The notes beneath the pieces are model-generated. The model searched no databases. It saw only the letters and a program-made list of their open reading frames with translations, and was not told where the DNA came from. The position numbers and the translations under genes are program-made. A stretch of 11,888 bases of DNA from assembly GCA_035275805.1 (NCBI GenBank), contig DATEMG010000091.1:1-11888 (forward strand). The letters run 5' to 3'. Below, in pieces: positions 1 through 8,874 of this stretch. Every line of letters starts with the position of its first letter. The stretch's first letter is position 1. The DNA comes from JAJVID01 sp035275805 (GTDB lineage Bacteria; Acidobacteriota; Blastocatellia; RBC074).

Positions 1-1
1 T

Positions 2-3000
2 TTCACGCCGCTCCCGCCCATCATCGCCGCTCAACCGGTCTCGCAGACGGTTACCACCGGATCGAACGTGACTTTTATGGTTGCGGCCAGCGGCGCGCCT
101 CCGCTGACATATCAATGGAAGAAGAACGGCGTCGAAATCGCGGGGGCGACCACGGACACGCTCTCGCTCTCGAACGTGCAATTTACTGACGCCGGAATCT
201 ATGTAGGCGCCGTGAGCAACCCCGGCGGAAGCGTCGAGAGCGCGCCGGCGACGCTCAGCATAACTTCGGCTGCGGGTTTGGTAATTATGAACGACAGTTT
301 CGCGGACGGTGAGCGCCTCACGCTCGCGCCGCCAAACTCCGCCACATGGCTCAAGGCCCAAAGCAGCACGGTCGCGACAGTCGCGCCGGGATCGGCCCGG
401 TTCACATGGAACACCACGAGCGCCGACATGATCTCCGGCTATTTCACGATCGCCGGTTCGCCGGTCACTCTGGGCGTGGGCGATACGCTGAACCTCAGCG
501 CCACATTCTCCTTCACGGGCCTCAACCCGGCTGCGATAGGCGCCCCGTCGCCAGGACTCAGATTCGGAATCCTCGACTCCAAAGGCTCGCGGCCGGCTGA
601 TAACGGCGGCACGTCGAACGCCGTCTACATTGGCGACACAGGTTATGGCCTGTTCACATCGATCTCGACCGTCGGCGCGACCTCCGGGTCGGCCTTCACG
701 CTCAACCGGCGCACGACGATCACCACCAACAACATCTTCAACACGGGCGCCGATTTCACGACTATCGGGGCCGGAGGCGGCCCGGCCAGGGCTTTCGCCG
801 ACAACACCGATTACACGCTGACCTATTCCATCACCCGACTCTCCGCCACGCAGACGCGCCTCTCCGCTTCGATCAGTGGCGGCGCGATTGGCGATACTTA
901 TAACTTCTCGACAACCGAAACCAGCGCGGCCCCGGAGACGACTTTCGACTACTTCGGCTGGCGAGTCGGAAGCTCCAACTTCGCCGCCTCGGTCGCGTTC
1001 AAGAATCTATTCGTGACTATCGGATTGACCCCGCCGACGATCGCTACACAACCGGTGGGCAGAACCACTATTGAAGGCGACAACATTGTCCTGACGGCGG
1101 CGGCCACGGGCAGCGCCCCGCTGAGCTTCCAATGGAGCAAGGACGGAGTTCCGATAGCAGGCGCCACAAGCCCGACTCTCACGCTCAACAATGTTCGGGT
1201 TTCGGATTCCGGCTCATACGTCTTCACCGCGACGAATCCCGCCGGCGTTGTCGCAAGCGACGTGGCCACGGTAGTGGTCAATCTCGCTCCGCCGGTCATC
1301 ACAATGCAGCCTCGATCGCGAACGATCCTGGTCGGAGAGCCTGTAAGCTTCACGGTCGCGGCCGGTGGAAGCGCGCCGCTCACTTACCAGTGGAGAAAGA
1401 ACGGCGCCGACATCGCGGGCGCTACCGCGCCGTCGTTCAGCATCGCCAGCCTCCAATTCAGCGACGCGGGCGTGTACACGGTGGTCGTAAGCAACGGCGC
1501 AGGCTCCGTGGCGAGCGATCCGGCGACCCTGATAGTCAGCGCCACGCCCGTGCCGCCAACCATCGTCACACAGCCGATGTCGTTAACCGTGGTCGCGGGC
1601 GCGCAGGCGCAGTTCACAGTGATCGCCGAGGGCAGCTCGCCGCTCAGTTTTCAATGGCGTAAGGATGGGGCTGCGATTCCGGGCGCGACCGACGCAACAT
1701 ATACGATCGCCAGCGCGAGCGCCGACGACGCCGGAAGTTATACAGTGACCGTCACGAACGCCGCAGGCGGCGCCACGAGCGATCCGGCCACGCTCACGGT
1801 TATCACGCCGCCGTCGATCGTCACGCCGCCGTCGCCACAGACCGTGAACGCCGGAGGGACCGCCACTTTCACAGTGGTCGCGAGCGGCACGCCGCCATTG
1901 ACCTACCAATGGCGCAAGAACGGCGCGGACATTCCGTCCGCGACCACGGACACTCTCACACTCAACAACGTCCAGGCCTCGGACGCCGCCGCATACTCTG
2001 TAGTCGTGAGCAATGCCGCAGGCTCCGTGACCAGCCCCGCCGCGACGCTCACGGTTGTCGACCCCGCGCTCACTGTGACCGCCTTGTTCCCCGCGAACGG
2101 CGCGACGGGATTGCCGGTGGACGCGCCGCTCAAGATCACCTTCGGCGTTGCGCCGGCGCCGGGCGCATCCGGGCTTATCCAGATTCACGACGCCGCGACC
2201 GGCGCGGTCATTGACACGATTGATCTGGCCGCCTCCGCTCAGATGAAGATGATCGGCGGAACCTTGTACAACTATCTTCCCGTGATCGTGAGCGGCAATA
2301 CCGCTCTCATCACGCCGCATGTCGCGCTCGAATACAACAAGGCCTACTTCGTTACCATTGGCGCCGGCGTCTTCAGGACGGCGAACGGCGTCTTTGCAGG
2401 AATCGCCGGCGATACCGCATGGCGGTTCACAACAAAACCAGCCGCGCCGGACGCCGGCGCGACGACGATTGTGGTCGCCGCCGACGGCGCGGGCGATTTT
2501 GCCACCGTTCAGGGCGCGATAGATTTCACGCCGGCGGCCAACGCCACGCGCAGGATTATCTTCGTTCGCAAAGGTTTGTATCAGGAGCTTATCCGCATCA
2601 ACGGCTCCAAACCGCTGATCACACTGCGAGGCGAAGACCGGAAGGAGACTGTGATCGCTTACGCCAACAACGCGAACTTCAACCCGAATTCGCGCAGCGT
2701 TGTCTGGGTTGACGCGGGGGATTGGACTGTCGAGAACCTGACTGTTCGCAACTTGACGCCGCAGGGCGGATCGCAAGCCGAGGCTATTCGAACCAACGCC
2801 GCCCGCTCGCAAATCCGGAACTGCGATCTCATCAGCTTCCAGGACACGCTGCAACTCAACGGATCGGCCTATGTTGAAAACTGTTACATCGAAGGCGATG
2901 TGGATTTCATGTGGGGAAACGCCGCAGCTTATTTCCTGAACTGCGAACTGAAGAACGTCAGGACTGGCGGCTTCTACGTGCAGGCGCGCACGCCGCAGAA

Positions 3001-6000
3001 TCAACCGGGATTCGTCTACGTCAACTCTCGCCTTAGCGGCGCGGCCGGCGTGACCGGGACATTTCTTGCGCGCATCGATCCAAACGTCTTCCCCAACAGC
3101 CAGGTCGTTTACATCAATTCCGCGATGGGGCCGCAAGTGTCGCCCGCCGGATGGCTGCTAAACAACGCGACCAGCTCGAACACAGTTCGGTTCTGGGAGT
3201 ACCGCAGCACAGACCTGAGCGGAGCGCCTCTCGATGTAAGCCAACGAATCGCGTCCTCACGCCAAATCAGCGACGCGGAGGCCGCGCAGTTGAGCGACAC
3301 GAACTTTGTTCTCGGCGGTTGGGCGCCGCAGACGCCGCCATTCATCCGTAGCCATCCCCTGAGCCAGACCGCAAGCGCGGGCCAGGATGTGATCTTCGCC
3401 GTTGGCGCGTCCGGCGCTCCTGCGCCCGCATACCAATGGTTCAAAGACGGCGTGGCGATTACGGGCGCGACAGGCCCTGCGCTTCTCTTGCCTGCGGTTC
3501 AGGCGGGCGCCGCCGGCAATTACGCCGTCACCGTCAGCAATTCGGCCGGTTCAGGCCTAAGCGGAACAGCGACCCTGACAGTCGTGGCGGAAGCCGGATC
3601 GCCGGCGATCGCACAGCAGCCTCAGCTTCAGACTGCGGTGATCGGCGATGCCGCGACGTTCACGGTCGCCGCGACCGGCGCTGCGCCGCTCGCTTATCAG
3701 TGGATGAAGGACGGCATGCCGATTCCAGGAGCTACCAGCCCTACTTTAACTCGAACGGCCTTGCAGTTATCCGACGCCGGTTTCTACAGCGTCACGATCA
3801 GCAACGCGATCGGCTCAGCGGTGAGCGCGCCGGTTCCGCTGACGGTTCGCGCGACCCCTATAGTCTCACCGGTGACGATCGTGACGCAGCCCGTCAGCCG
3901 TACGGCTTTCGCCGGCGACTCTGTGAGCTTCAGCGTCACAGCTCAAGGCGTGCCGCCGCCGTCCTATCAATGGTTCAAGGACGGCGCGCCAATCGCCGGG
4001 GCCACCGCCGCGACGCTCACACTGACAAATGTCCAGCTCAACTCCGCAGGCTCTTATTCAGTTACGGTCACGAACGTTTCCGGGTCTGTCACGAGCGATC
4101 CCGCGACCCTGACCGTGTTCGCGCGAGGAAACCTGATCGCCCAACAACCGCAGAGCCAGGTCGTGAACATCGGCGAAACGGCCACATTCACCGTGGTAGC
4201 CAACGGGTCCGGCGCGTTTACTTATCAATGGCGAAAGAACGGCGTCGACGTCGCGGGCGCAACCGATTCGACGCTCACTCTGCCAAATGTTCAACCTACG
4301 GATACGGCTGTGTACACCGCGCTGGTCGCGAGCGGCGCTGAGGCGGCGCTCAGCGCGCCGGCCATTCTCGCCGTGACCAGCCAGGCGACCGGGTTGCCTC
4401 CGCTGGCTACGTTCGCGCTGGAAGGCTTCGCGTCCATGGGAGGAATGGGGGGACAGGGCGTGACCGGCGGCGGGCTTGCCGATCCTTCGGACACGGCGCG
4501 CTACAAGATCATAGATTCCACAACGCCGAATCCGGCGCAGACGCTTCAAAGCTATCTGCAAAGCCCCGGCCCGCTGATCATCGAACTGCGCGCCGACGTC
4601 GATCTGGGAGCGCTTAACAACCAGGGCCGCCGACCGCTCATCAACCCGGAGCTTATCGCGTCGAATCTCGGCGTGATCCGCGTCGCTTCGAACAAGACTC
4701 TTTTTTCGGATCGCGGCGCGACATTGAGGCATGGGACTCTGAACATCGACGGCTCGCAAAACATCATCATTCGCAATCTGAAGTTCCGCGGTCTTTGGGA
4801 ATGGGACGACGCCACGCAGGGCGCCTACGATCTTCAGGGCTGGGACTTCATTGCGCTCACGAACGGCGCCCGCAACGTCTGGATCGATCACTGCGATTTT
4901 GCGAAGGTTTATGACGGTCAGGTTGACATTGTGCGCGGCTCCGACCTCGTTACCCTCTCCCATTGCCGCTTCACCGGCGATCTCGGCGACGAGGCCGCTA
5001 ATCAGATCAATCACCTCGAAAGCCTCTTCCAGGCCAATCCAGCAGACCCGCGCATCAGTTATTACGCGAGTCTGCGCAACGCGGGCCAGTCCGTCCAGCA
5101 GATCATCACCCATGAGATTCCGCAGGATAAGACCAGCCTCGTTGGCAATGACGACAACGCCGGCGCTACAGACGCGGGCAGGCTCAACGTGACTTACCAT
5201 CACAACGCATTCACGCTCGTCCGCCAGCGCACGCCGCGCATGCGCTTCGGCAACGCGCACGTCTATAACATCCTTGTTGATGACACGCTCTCAGCGCCTT
5301 TCCCCGGCACACAGACTGCGGTCAACTCCACGATCAACGCCGCCGCGCTGGTTGAGAACAGCGAATTCCTGGAAGTGCGGACGCCGCTTGCGTTCTCCGG
5401 CGGCGGGCGGATCACGCAGCGCGGCAGCCAGTGGACTTTTAACGGCGCGCTAACGCCCTTCGATCCGGCGCGTCTGAACCCGGTCGATCCGAACGCGCTC
5501 GTCTGGAATCAGCCCGCGAGCTTCACCTGGACAGACCTCACGAGTCTGCCCTACCCGTACACGCTATCGCCCGTGGACTTCGTCAGAAACAATCCGAACC
5601 AGATCGGGACCATCACTCCGGCGGATGACACTGATCGCGCGCTGTTGCGGGGCTATCTGCCGCTGACCTCTCTGCTCGCGAACGCGGGATTAACTCTGTC
5701 GCTGTCCACGCAGGGGCAAGGGACGATTCAGAGCATTCCTTCCGGCCCAACATATCAAGCCGGAACAATCGTTCAACTCACCGCCGTTCCCGCCCCAGGT
5801 TGGCAATTCTCCAATTGGAGCGGCGATCTGACCGGCGCCGCCAACCCGGCCACCATCGTGATGAACAGCCCGAAGAGCGTTACCGCGATCTTCACGGAGG
5901 CGCTCACGCCGCCGAGCATCACGACACAACCTGCATCACAGACAGTACCGGCCGGTTCGGATGTAACCTTCAGCGTAGTGGCGAGCGGAACCGCGCCACT

Positions 6001-8869
6001 CAGCTATCAATGGAAAAAGGACGGCGCCGACATTCCCGGAGCGACCGGCGCCACGCTGACTCTGACCAACGTCCAACTTTCTGAGGCCGGCAGCTACAGC
6101 GTCGAGGTCAGCAATAACGTAGGCGTCGCCACCAGCGATCCGGCCACATTGACGGTCACGGTTGCGCCAGTCTTCTTCCTGCGCGAGCGGTTCGCAGATG
6201 GAGATCGGACAACGCAGAACCTGCCCGACTCGGCGGCGTGGTTCACGTCTTCGGGCAGCAGCAACCTGACTGCGACCATCGGCCAGGCGACCCAGATCGT
6301 CAGTTCGAGCCGCACGCTGGGCGCCTATTTCACCGGCGCGTCCGCGACGCCAGTGAATCTCGGCGTCAATCAGGCGCTCACGCTCGACTTCACAGTTCAA
6401 TTCACCGGCTTCGACACTGCGGCGGCGCCCGGCGCGAACACCTTCGTTGTAGGCCTACTTCGTTCCGTGGCCAACCCCGACGCCATCAGCGGAACGGGCT
6501 TCACCGCGACAGGCCCGCCCAACACCAACGCCCGCGTGAGCGGCGACTTCGGAAGCAACAACCCGACGAGCAACGTGTTTAACAATTATGGCGGCTATGC
6601 GGCTATGACCTATACCGGGTCTGTATTCACCACGCCGATCAGGCTCTACGCCCGAACGGGAGTGAGCGCCTCGCTCCTGAACAGCACAAGTCCCTTCACG
6701 CAATTCACCGGAGCGGCGCCAACGCCCTCGACGGAGGCGATGGTCGCAAACACCGAATATCGCGGGACGCTCACTCTCCAGAACACGGGCAGTGGCGTCA
6801 GCGTCAGTTACACGCTGAGGAACGCGACCACGGGCAGCGTGGTGATGACGTATTCCGCTGTACAGGCGGCGGCTTCCTTCATGCAGTTCGACACAGTCGC
6901 TTTCTATCTGAGCAAGGCCTCCAGCAGCGCGAACTACAACTTCATCATCGAGGCGGTGGACGTCTCGCTTTCGGGCGACAGTCCTGGCGATCCGCCGGTG
7001 ATCACTACGCAACCTGTTTCGCAAACTGTCAGCGCCAGCGCGAACGTGACGTTCACCGTGGGCGCTGATGGCGCGGCTCCACTAAGCTACCAGTGGCTGA
7101 AGAATGGCGCGGCTATGGCGGGCGCAACTGCTGCCAGCTTGACGCTCACCAATGTTCAAGCCGCCGACGCCGGCGCCTACCGGGTGGTCGTGAGCAACGC
7201 CGCCGGTTCCGCGACCAGCGCGACCGCCGTGCTCACCGTCGAGACCGGACCAATGGCGCCCGGCATTACGTCACAACCGGCGTCGCAGATCGTGGTCGTC
7301 GGCGGTCAAGCCGGCTTCACCGTCATTGCGACGGGCACGGCTCCGCTGAGTTACCAGTGGCGTAAGAACGGGTCCCCGATCGCCGGCGCGACCGCCGCGA
7401 CGCTCAACCTCGCAAACGTCCAGCAGAGCGACTCCGGGGACTACAGCGTAACGGTCAGCAACAGTGTGGGGACTGCTACCAGCGGCACGGCCACGCTCAC
7501 CGTGTCCGACGAGCTCCCGACGGCGCTTTACGATCTCGCCGGATTCGCGCGGGCCGCCACGGGCGGCGGACTGCCGCCGGAGTCGGATCCGAACTATCGC
7601 AAGGTCTTCACCGCCGACGATCTGGTGGCCGCGCTCGGGAACCGGAACACAAAAGTCATCGAAATCATGAACGACCTCGATCTGGGCTTTAACGAGGTCC
7701 CGGCGACGGCTCGCACCGGCGCGCTACGGTCCGCCTCCGCGCCGCTGCTGCATCCCGCGCTATTGACCACAGGCGTCAGCCTCATCGACATCCAGGACAA
7801 GAACGGCCTGACGATCTTCTCCGCGAACGGGGCGACGATTCGGCATGCGAACTTCAACGTGAAGCGCGCCAACAACGTGATCATTCGCAACCTGAAGTTC
7901 GACGAATTGTGGGAATGGGATGAGTCCTCGAAGGGCAAATATGATAAGCAAGGCTGGGACTTTATCACGGTGGACATGACCAGCGACAACATCTGGATCG
8001 ACCACTGTACCTTCACCAAGGCCTACGACGGCGTCATCGACATCAAGGGAGGGACTAGGAACGTCACCATCTCCTGGTGCTCGTTCCTCGGCGACGACGG
8101 CGGCCCGGGCAGTTTCGTGCGCCGGCAGATCGAAGCGCTTGAGCAGAATCGGTCGGCTAACCCCATGTACGACTTCCTCCGGAGCAACGGCTTCAGCGTC
8201 GAGGACATCATCGCCATATCCCGCTCGCAGAAGAAGGGGCACCTGGTCGGCGCCAACGAGCTCGATCCGGCGAACGCCAACCATCAGGTCACGCTCCACC
8301 ACAACTACTATCTCAACATGCAGGACCGGTTGCCGCGGCTGCGCGCCGGAAACGCGCACGCCTACGACGTTTACGTGAACAACGCGGAGGCGTTCGCGGC
8401 TAAAGGCATGCGCGATTTGATAGTCGCCGCAATGACGCCGTCGAACGCGGCCAAGCTCAACGGCAGCAACGCCACTTACTCTTTCGACGTTGTTCTCAAC
8501 GGAGCGATCTCGACGGAAGGCGGCGCGGTTCTCCTGGAGAAGTCGCAGTTGATCGGAGTGATCTTCCCGCTTCGCAACAACCAGAAGGACGCGTCGCTGA
8601 CCCAGTACACAGGCAAGATACTCGCGCTCAATACGCTCTATCAGCTCGGCGGTCTGGTCTTTCGCGGAGACAGCAACACGCCTGACAGCCCGCTTGCGCC
8701 GGTACCCGCGCCGGAGCTGGCGTTCTCGTGGAACGGGTTTGCAACGCTGCCGTATGTGTACACGACCCACGACCCAACGCAACTCCCGTTACTACTCACG
8801 GGGGCGGAAGGCGCGGGCGCAGGCAGGCTAATCTGGACCAAGGAGAACTGGCTGAAGACTTCTTATTAG
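2..8869 (+). CDS. Giant modular pectinase: Ig-like repeats + CE8 pectinesterase + two PL1 pectate lyases (5' partial)
   Basis: Role: extracellular breakdown of homogalacturonan. The CE8 domain should remove methyl esters and the PL1 domains cleave polygalacturonate by beta-elimination. The frame is open through the left window edge and codes for Ig-like sequence before the first ATG (68), so the true start and any signal peptide are upstream. Domain order by nucleotide: Ig1 14-267; beta-rich domain A 277-1026; Ig2-Ig5 1030-2058; SbsA/Big-like 2068-2441; CE8 2455-3333; Ig6-Ig9 3340-4380; PL1a 4385-5690; InlB-B-repeat-like (GWxFxxWSGD) 5690-5902; Ig10 5908-6162; beta-rich domain B 6169-6987; Ig11-Ig12 6994-7506; PL1b 7510-8869. 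Catalytic motifs are present in all three enzymes. The chain stops right after PL1b (ends KTSY), with no PEP-CTERM, LPXTG, T9SS or autotransporter sequence visible. Family calls are from motif recognition; domain borders are approximate. Confidence 0.95.
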   Translation, partial: FTPLPPIIAAQPVSQTVTTGSNVTFMVAASGAPPLTYQWKKNGVEIAGATTDTLSLSNVQFTDAGIYVGAVSNPGGSVESAPATLSITSAAGLVIMNDSFADGERLTLAPPNSATWLKAQSSTVATVAPGSARFTWNTTSADMISGYFTIAGSPVTLGVGDTLNLSATFSFTGLNPAAIGAPSPGLRFGILDSKGSRPADNGGTSNAVYIGDTGYGLFTSISTVGATSGSAFTLNRRTTITTNNIFNTGADFTTIGAGGGPARAFADNTDYTLTYSITRLSATQTRLSASISGGAIGDTYNFSTTETSAAPETTFDYFGWRVGSSNFAASVAFKNLFVTIGLTPPTIATQPVGRTTIEGDNIVLTAAATGSAPLSFQWSKDGVPIAGATSPTLTLNNVRVSDSGSYVFTATNPAGVVASDVATVVVNLAPPVITMQPRSRTILVGEPVSFTVAAGGSAPLTYQWRKNGADIAGATAPSFSIASLQFSDAGVYTVVVSNGAGSVASDPATLIVSATPVPPTIVTQPMSLTVVAGAQAQFTVIAEGSSPLSFQWRKDGAAIPGATDATYTIASASADDAGSYTVTVTNAAGGATSDPATLTVITPPSIVTPPSPQTVNAGGTATFTVVASGTPPLTYQWRKNGADIPSATTDTLTLNNVQASDAAAYSVVVSNAAGSVTSPAATLTVVDPALTVTALFPANGATGLPVDAPLKITFGVAPAPGASGLIQIHDAATGAVIDTIDLAASAQMKMIGGTLYNYLPVIVSGNTALITPHVALEYNKAYFVTIGAGVFRTANGVFAGIAGDTAWRFTTKPAAPDAGATTIVVAADGAGDFATVQGAIDFTPAANATRRIIFVRKGLYQELIRINGSKPLITLRGEDRKETVIAYANNANFNPNSRSVVWVDAGDWTVENLTVRNLTPQGGSQAEAIRTNAARSQIRNCDLISFQDTLQLNGSAYVENCYIEGDVDFMWGNAAAYFLNCELKNVRTGGFYVQARTPQNQPGFVYVNSRLSGAAGVTGTFLARIDPNVFPNSQVVYINSAMGPQVSPAGWLLNNATSSNTVRFWEYRSTDLSGAPLDVSQRIASSRQISDAEAAQLSDTNFVLGGWAPQTPPFIRSHPLSQTASAGQDVIFAVGASGAPAPAYQWFKDGVAITGATGPALLLPAVQAGAAGNYAVTVSNSAGSGLSGTATLTVVAEAGSPAIAQQPQLQTAVIGDAATFTVAATGAAPLAYQWMKDGMPIPGATSPTLTRTALQLSDAGFYSVTISNAIGSAVSAPVPLTVRATPIVSPVTIVTQPVSRTAFAGDSVSFSVTAQGVPPPSYQWFKDGAPIAGATAATLTLTNVQLNSAGSYSVTVTNVSGSVTSDPATLTVFARGNLIAQQPQSQVVNIGETATFTVVANGSGAFTYQWRKNGVDVAGATDSTLTLPNVQPTDTAVYTALVASGAEAALSAPAILAVTSQATGLPPLATFALEGFASMGGMGGQGVTGGGLADPSDTARYKIIDSTTPNPAQTLQSYLQSPGPLIIELRADVDLGALNNQGRRPLINPELIASNLGVIRVASNKTLFSDRGATLRHGTLNIDGSQNIIIRNLKFRGLWEWDDATQGAYDLQGWDFIALTNGARNVWIDHCDFAKVYDGQVDIVRGSDLVTLSHCRFTGDLGDEAANQINHLESLFQANPADPRISYYASLRNAGQSVQQIITHEIPQDKTSLVGNDDNAGATDAGRLNVTYHHNAFTLVRQRTPRMRFGNAHVYNILVDDTLSAPFPGTQTAVNSTINAAALVENSEFLEVRTPLAFSGGGRITQRGSQWTFNGALTPFDPARLNPVDPNALVWNQPASFTWTDLTSLPYPYTLSPVDFVRNNPNQIGTITPADDTDRALLRGYLPLTSLLANAGLTLSLSTQGQGTIQSIPSGPTYQAGTIVQLTAVPAPGWQFSNWSGDLTGAANPATIVMNSPKSVTAIFTEALTPPSITTQPASQTVPAGSDVTFSVVASGTAPLSYQWKKDGADIPGATGATLTLTNVQLSEAGSYSVEVSNNVGVATSDPATLTVTVAPVFFLRERFADGDRTTQNLPDSAAWFTSSGSSNLTATIGQATQIVSSSRTLGAYFTGASATPVNLGVNQALTLDFTVQFTGFDTAAAPGANTFVVGLLRSVANPDAISGTGFTATGPPNTNARVSGDFGSNNPTSNVFNNYGGYAAMTYTGSVFTTPIRLYARTGVSASLLNSTSPFTQFTGAAPTPSTEAMVANTEYRGTLTLQNTGSGVSVSYTLRNATTGSVVMTYSAVQAAASFMQFDTVAFYLSKASSSANYNFIIEAVDVSLSGDSPGDPPVITTQPVSQTVSASANVTFTVGADGAAPLSYQWLKNGAAMAGATAASLTLTNVQAADAGAYRVVVSNAAGSATSATAVLTVETGPMAPGITSQPASQIVVVGGQAGFTVIATGTAPLSYQWRKNGSPIAGATAATLNLANVQQSDSGDYSVTVSNSVGTATSGTATLTVSDELPTALYDLAGFARAATGGGLPPESDPNYRKVFTADDLVAALGNRNTKVIEIMNDLDLGFNEVPATARTGALRSASAPLLHPALLTTGVSLIDIQDKNGLTIFSANGATIRHANFNVKRANNVIIRNLKFDELWEWDESSKGKYDKQGWDFITVDMTSDNIWIDHCTFTKAYDGVIDIKGGTRNVTISWCSFLGDDGGPGSFVRRQIEALEQNRSANPMYDFLRSNGFSVEDIIAISRSQKKGHLVGANELDPANANHQVTLHHNYYLNMQDRLPRLRAGNAHAYDVYVNNAEAFAAKGMRDLIVAAMTPSNAAKLNGSNATYSFDVVLNGAISTEGGAVLLEKSQLIGVIFPLRNNQKDASLTQYTGKILALNTLYQLGGLVFRGDSNTPDSPLAPVPAPELAFSWNGFATLPYVYTTHDPTQLPLLLTGAEGAGAGRLIWTKENWLKTSY
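2455..3333 (+). other. Pectinesterase (CE8) domain inside the giant protein
   Basis: Right-handed beta-helix pectin methylesterase domain, about 290 residues. Visible landmarks: an N-terminal DGAGDFATVQGAID segment, GLYQE, QAEAI (the family's QAVAL position), FQDTL with the proposed acid/base Asp at 2843-2845, and DFMWGNA with the proposed nucleophile Asp at 2903-2905. The Arg of FLARID (3071-3073) sits where plant enzymes have LGRPW. The usual Pro-Trp after this Arg is replaced by Ile-Asp, and a Gly-Trp follows later (SPAGW). The active site therefore looks intact, but the substrate cleft differs from the classical type. It is preceded by an SbsA/Big-like domain and followed by four Ig-like domains. 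Confidence 0.9.
4385..5690 (+). other. First pectate lyase (PL1) domain inside the giant protein
   Basis: Pectate lyase superfamily beta-helix. It opens with LEGFAS and a Gly-rich stretch (MGGMGGQG, TGGG), then runs through IIIRNLKF, WDFI, VWIDHCDF (Trp codon at 4880, Asp 4886, His 4889) and DGQVDI (Asp 4913 and 4925), matching the PL1 calcium-site region. RTPRMRFGNAHVYN (first Arg 5228, last Arg 5243) is the RxPxxR signature that carries the catalytic arginine. A ~110-residue insert-like stretch between DGQVDI and RTPRMR (QINHLESLF ... QDKTSLVGNDDN) is also found in the second lyase. All key motifs are intact, so activity is likely. The substrate is inferred from the family and from the linked esterase. 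Confidence 0.88.
7510..8869 (+). other. Second pectate lyase (PL1) domain, C-terminal in the giant protein
   Basis: Same fold and motif order as the first lyase: LAGFARAATGGG, VIIRNLKF, LWEWDES, IWIDHCTF (Trp codon 7994, Asp 8000, His 8003), DGVIDI (Asp 8027 and 8039), HLVGANE, HHNYY, and RLPRLRAGNAHAY (first Arg 8327, last Arg 8342) for the RxPxxR catalytic signature. It ends with a WNGFATLPYVYTTHDPTQLP segment and NWLKTSY, an end that fits a complete lyase, so the stop at 8867-8869 looks natural rather than a truncation. It is clearly diverged from the first lyase, so the two may differ in preferred ester content or chain length; that is inference. Confidence 0.88.
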
Positions 8870-8874
8870 TCCGC

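Larger units (their letters stand above)
14..7506 (+). repeat. Twelve interspersed Ig-like coding repeats
   Basis: About 83-residue units (about 250 nt) start near 14, 1030, 1285, 1551, 1807, 3340, 3601, 3871, 4132, 5908, 6994 and 7255. Each begins with a P-x-I-x-x-QP-x-SQTV-like strand, has a central YQW-x-KNG (or KDG) and a GAT-x-x-T-L-T-L strand, then S-x-x-Y-x-V-x-V-x-N and ends in TLTV. They form blocks of 1, 4, 4, 1 and 2 that separate the enzymatic and beta-rich domains, so they act as spacers and possibly as binding modules. The DNA is also repetitive, for instance around the YQW-x-KNG codons at about 109, 1903, 4222 and 7351, which favours slippage and recombination. Confidence 0.9.

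Noticed and set aside
1583..3136. Long minus-strand open frame (517 codons)
   Set aside because: It lies wholly opposite the giant pectinase. The protein is Arg-rich with no recognisable domain, as expected for the antisense of GC-rich repeats.
4058..5260. Minus-strand open frame of 400 codons
   Set aside because: Antisense shadow of Ig8-Ig9 and the first PL1 domain; composition is artefactual and no family motif is seen.
14..7506. Regularly spaced repeats considered as a CRISPR array or tandem satellite
   Set aside because: The units are about 250 nt, diverged and in frame, with conserved Ig-like protein motifs, so they are coding domain repeats.
7760..8782. Minus-strand open frame of 340 codons
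   Set aside because: Antisense shadow of the second PL1 domain, Val/Arg-rich, no motifs.
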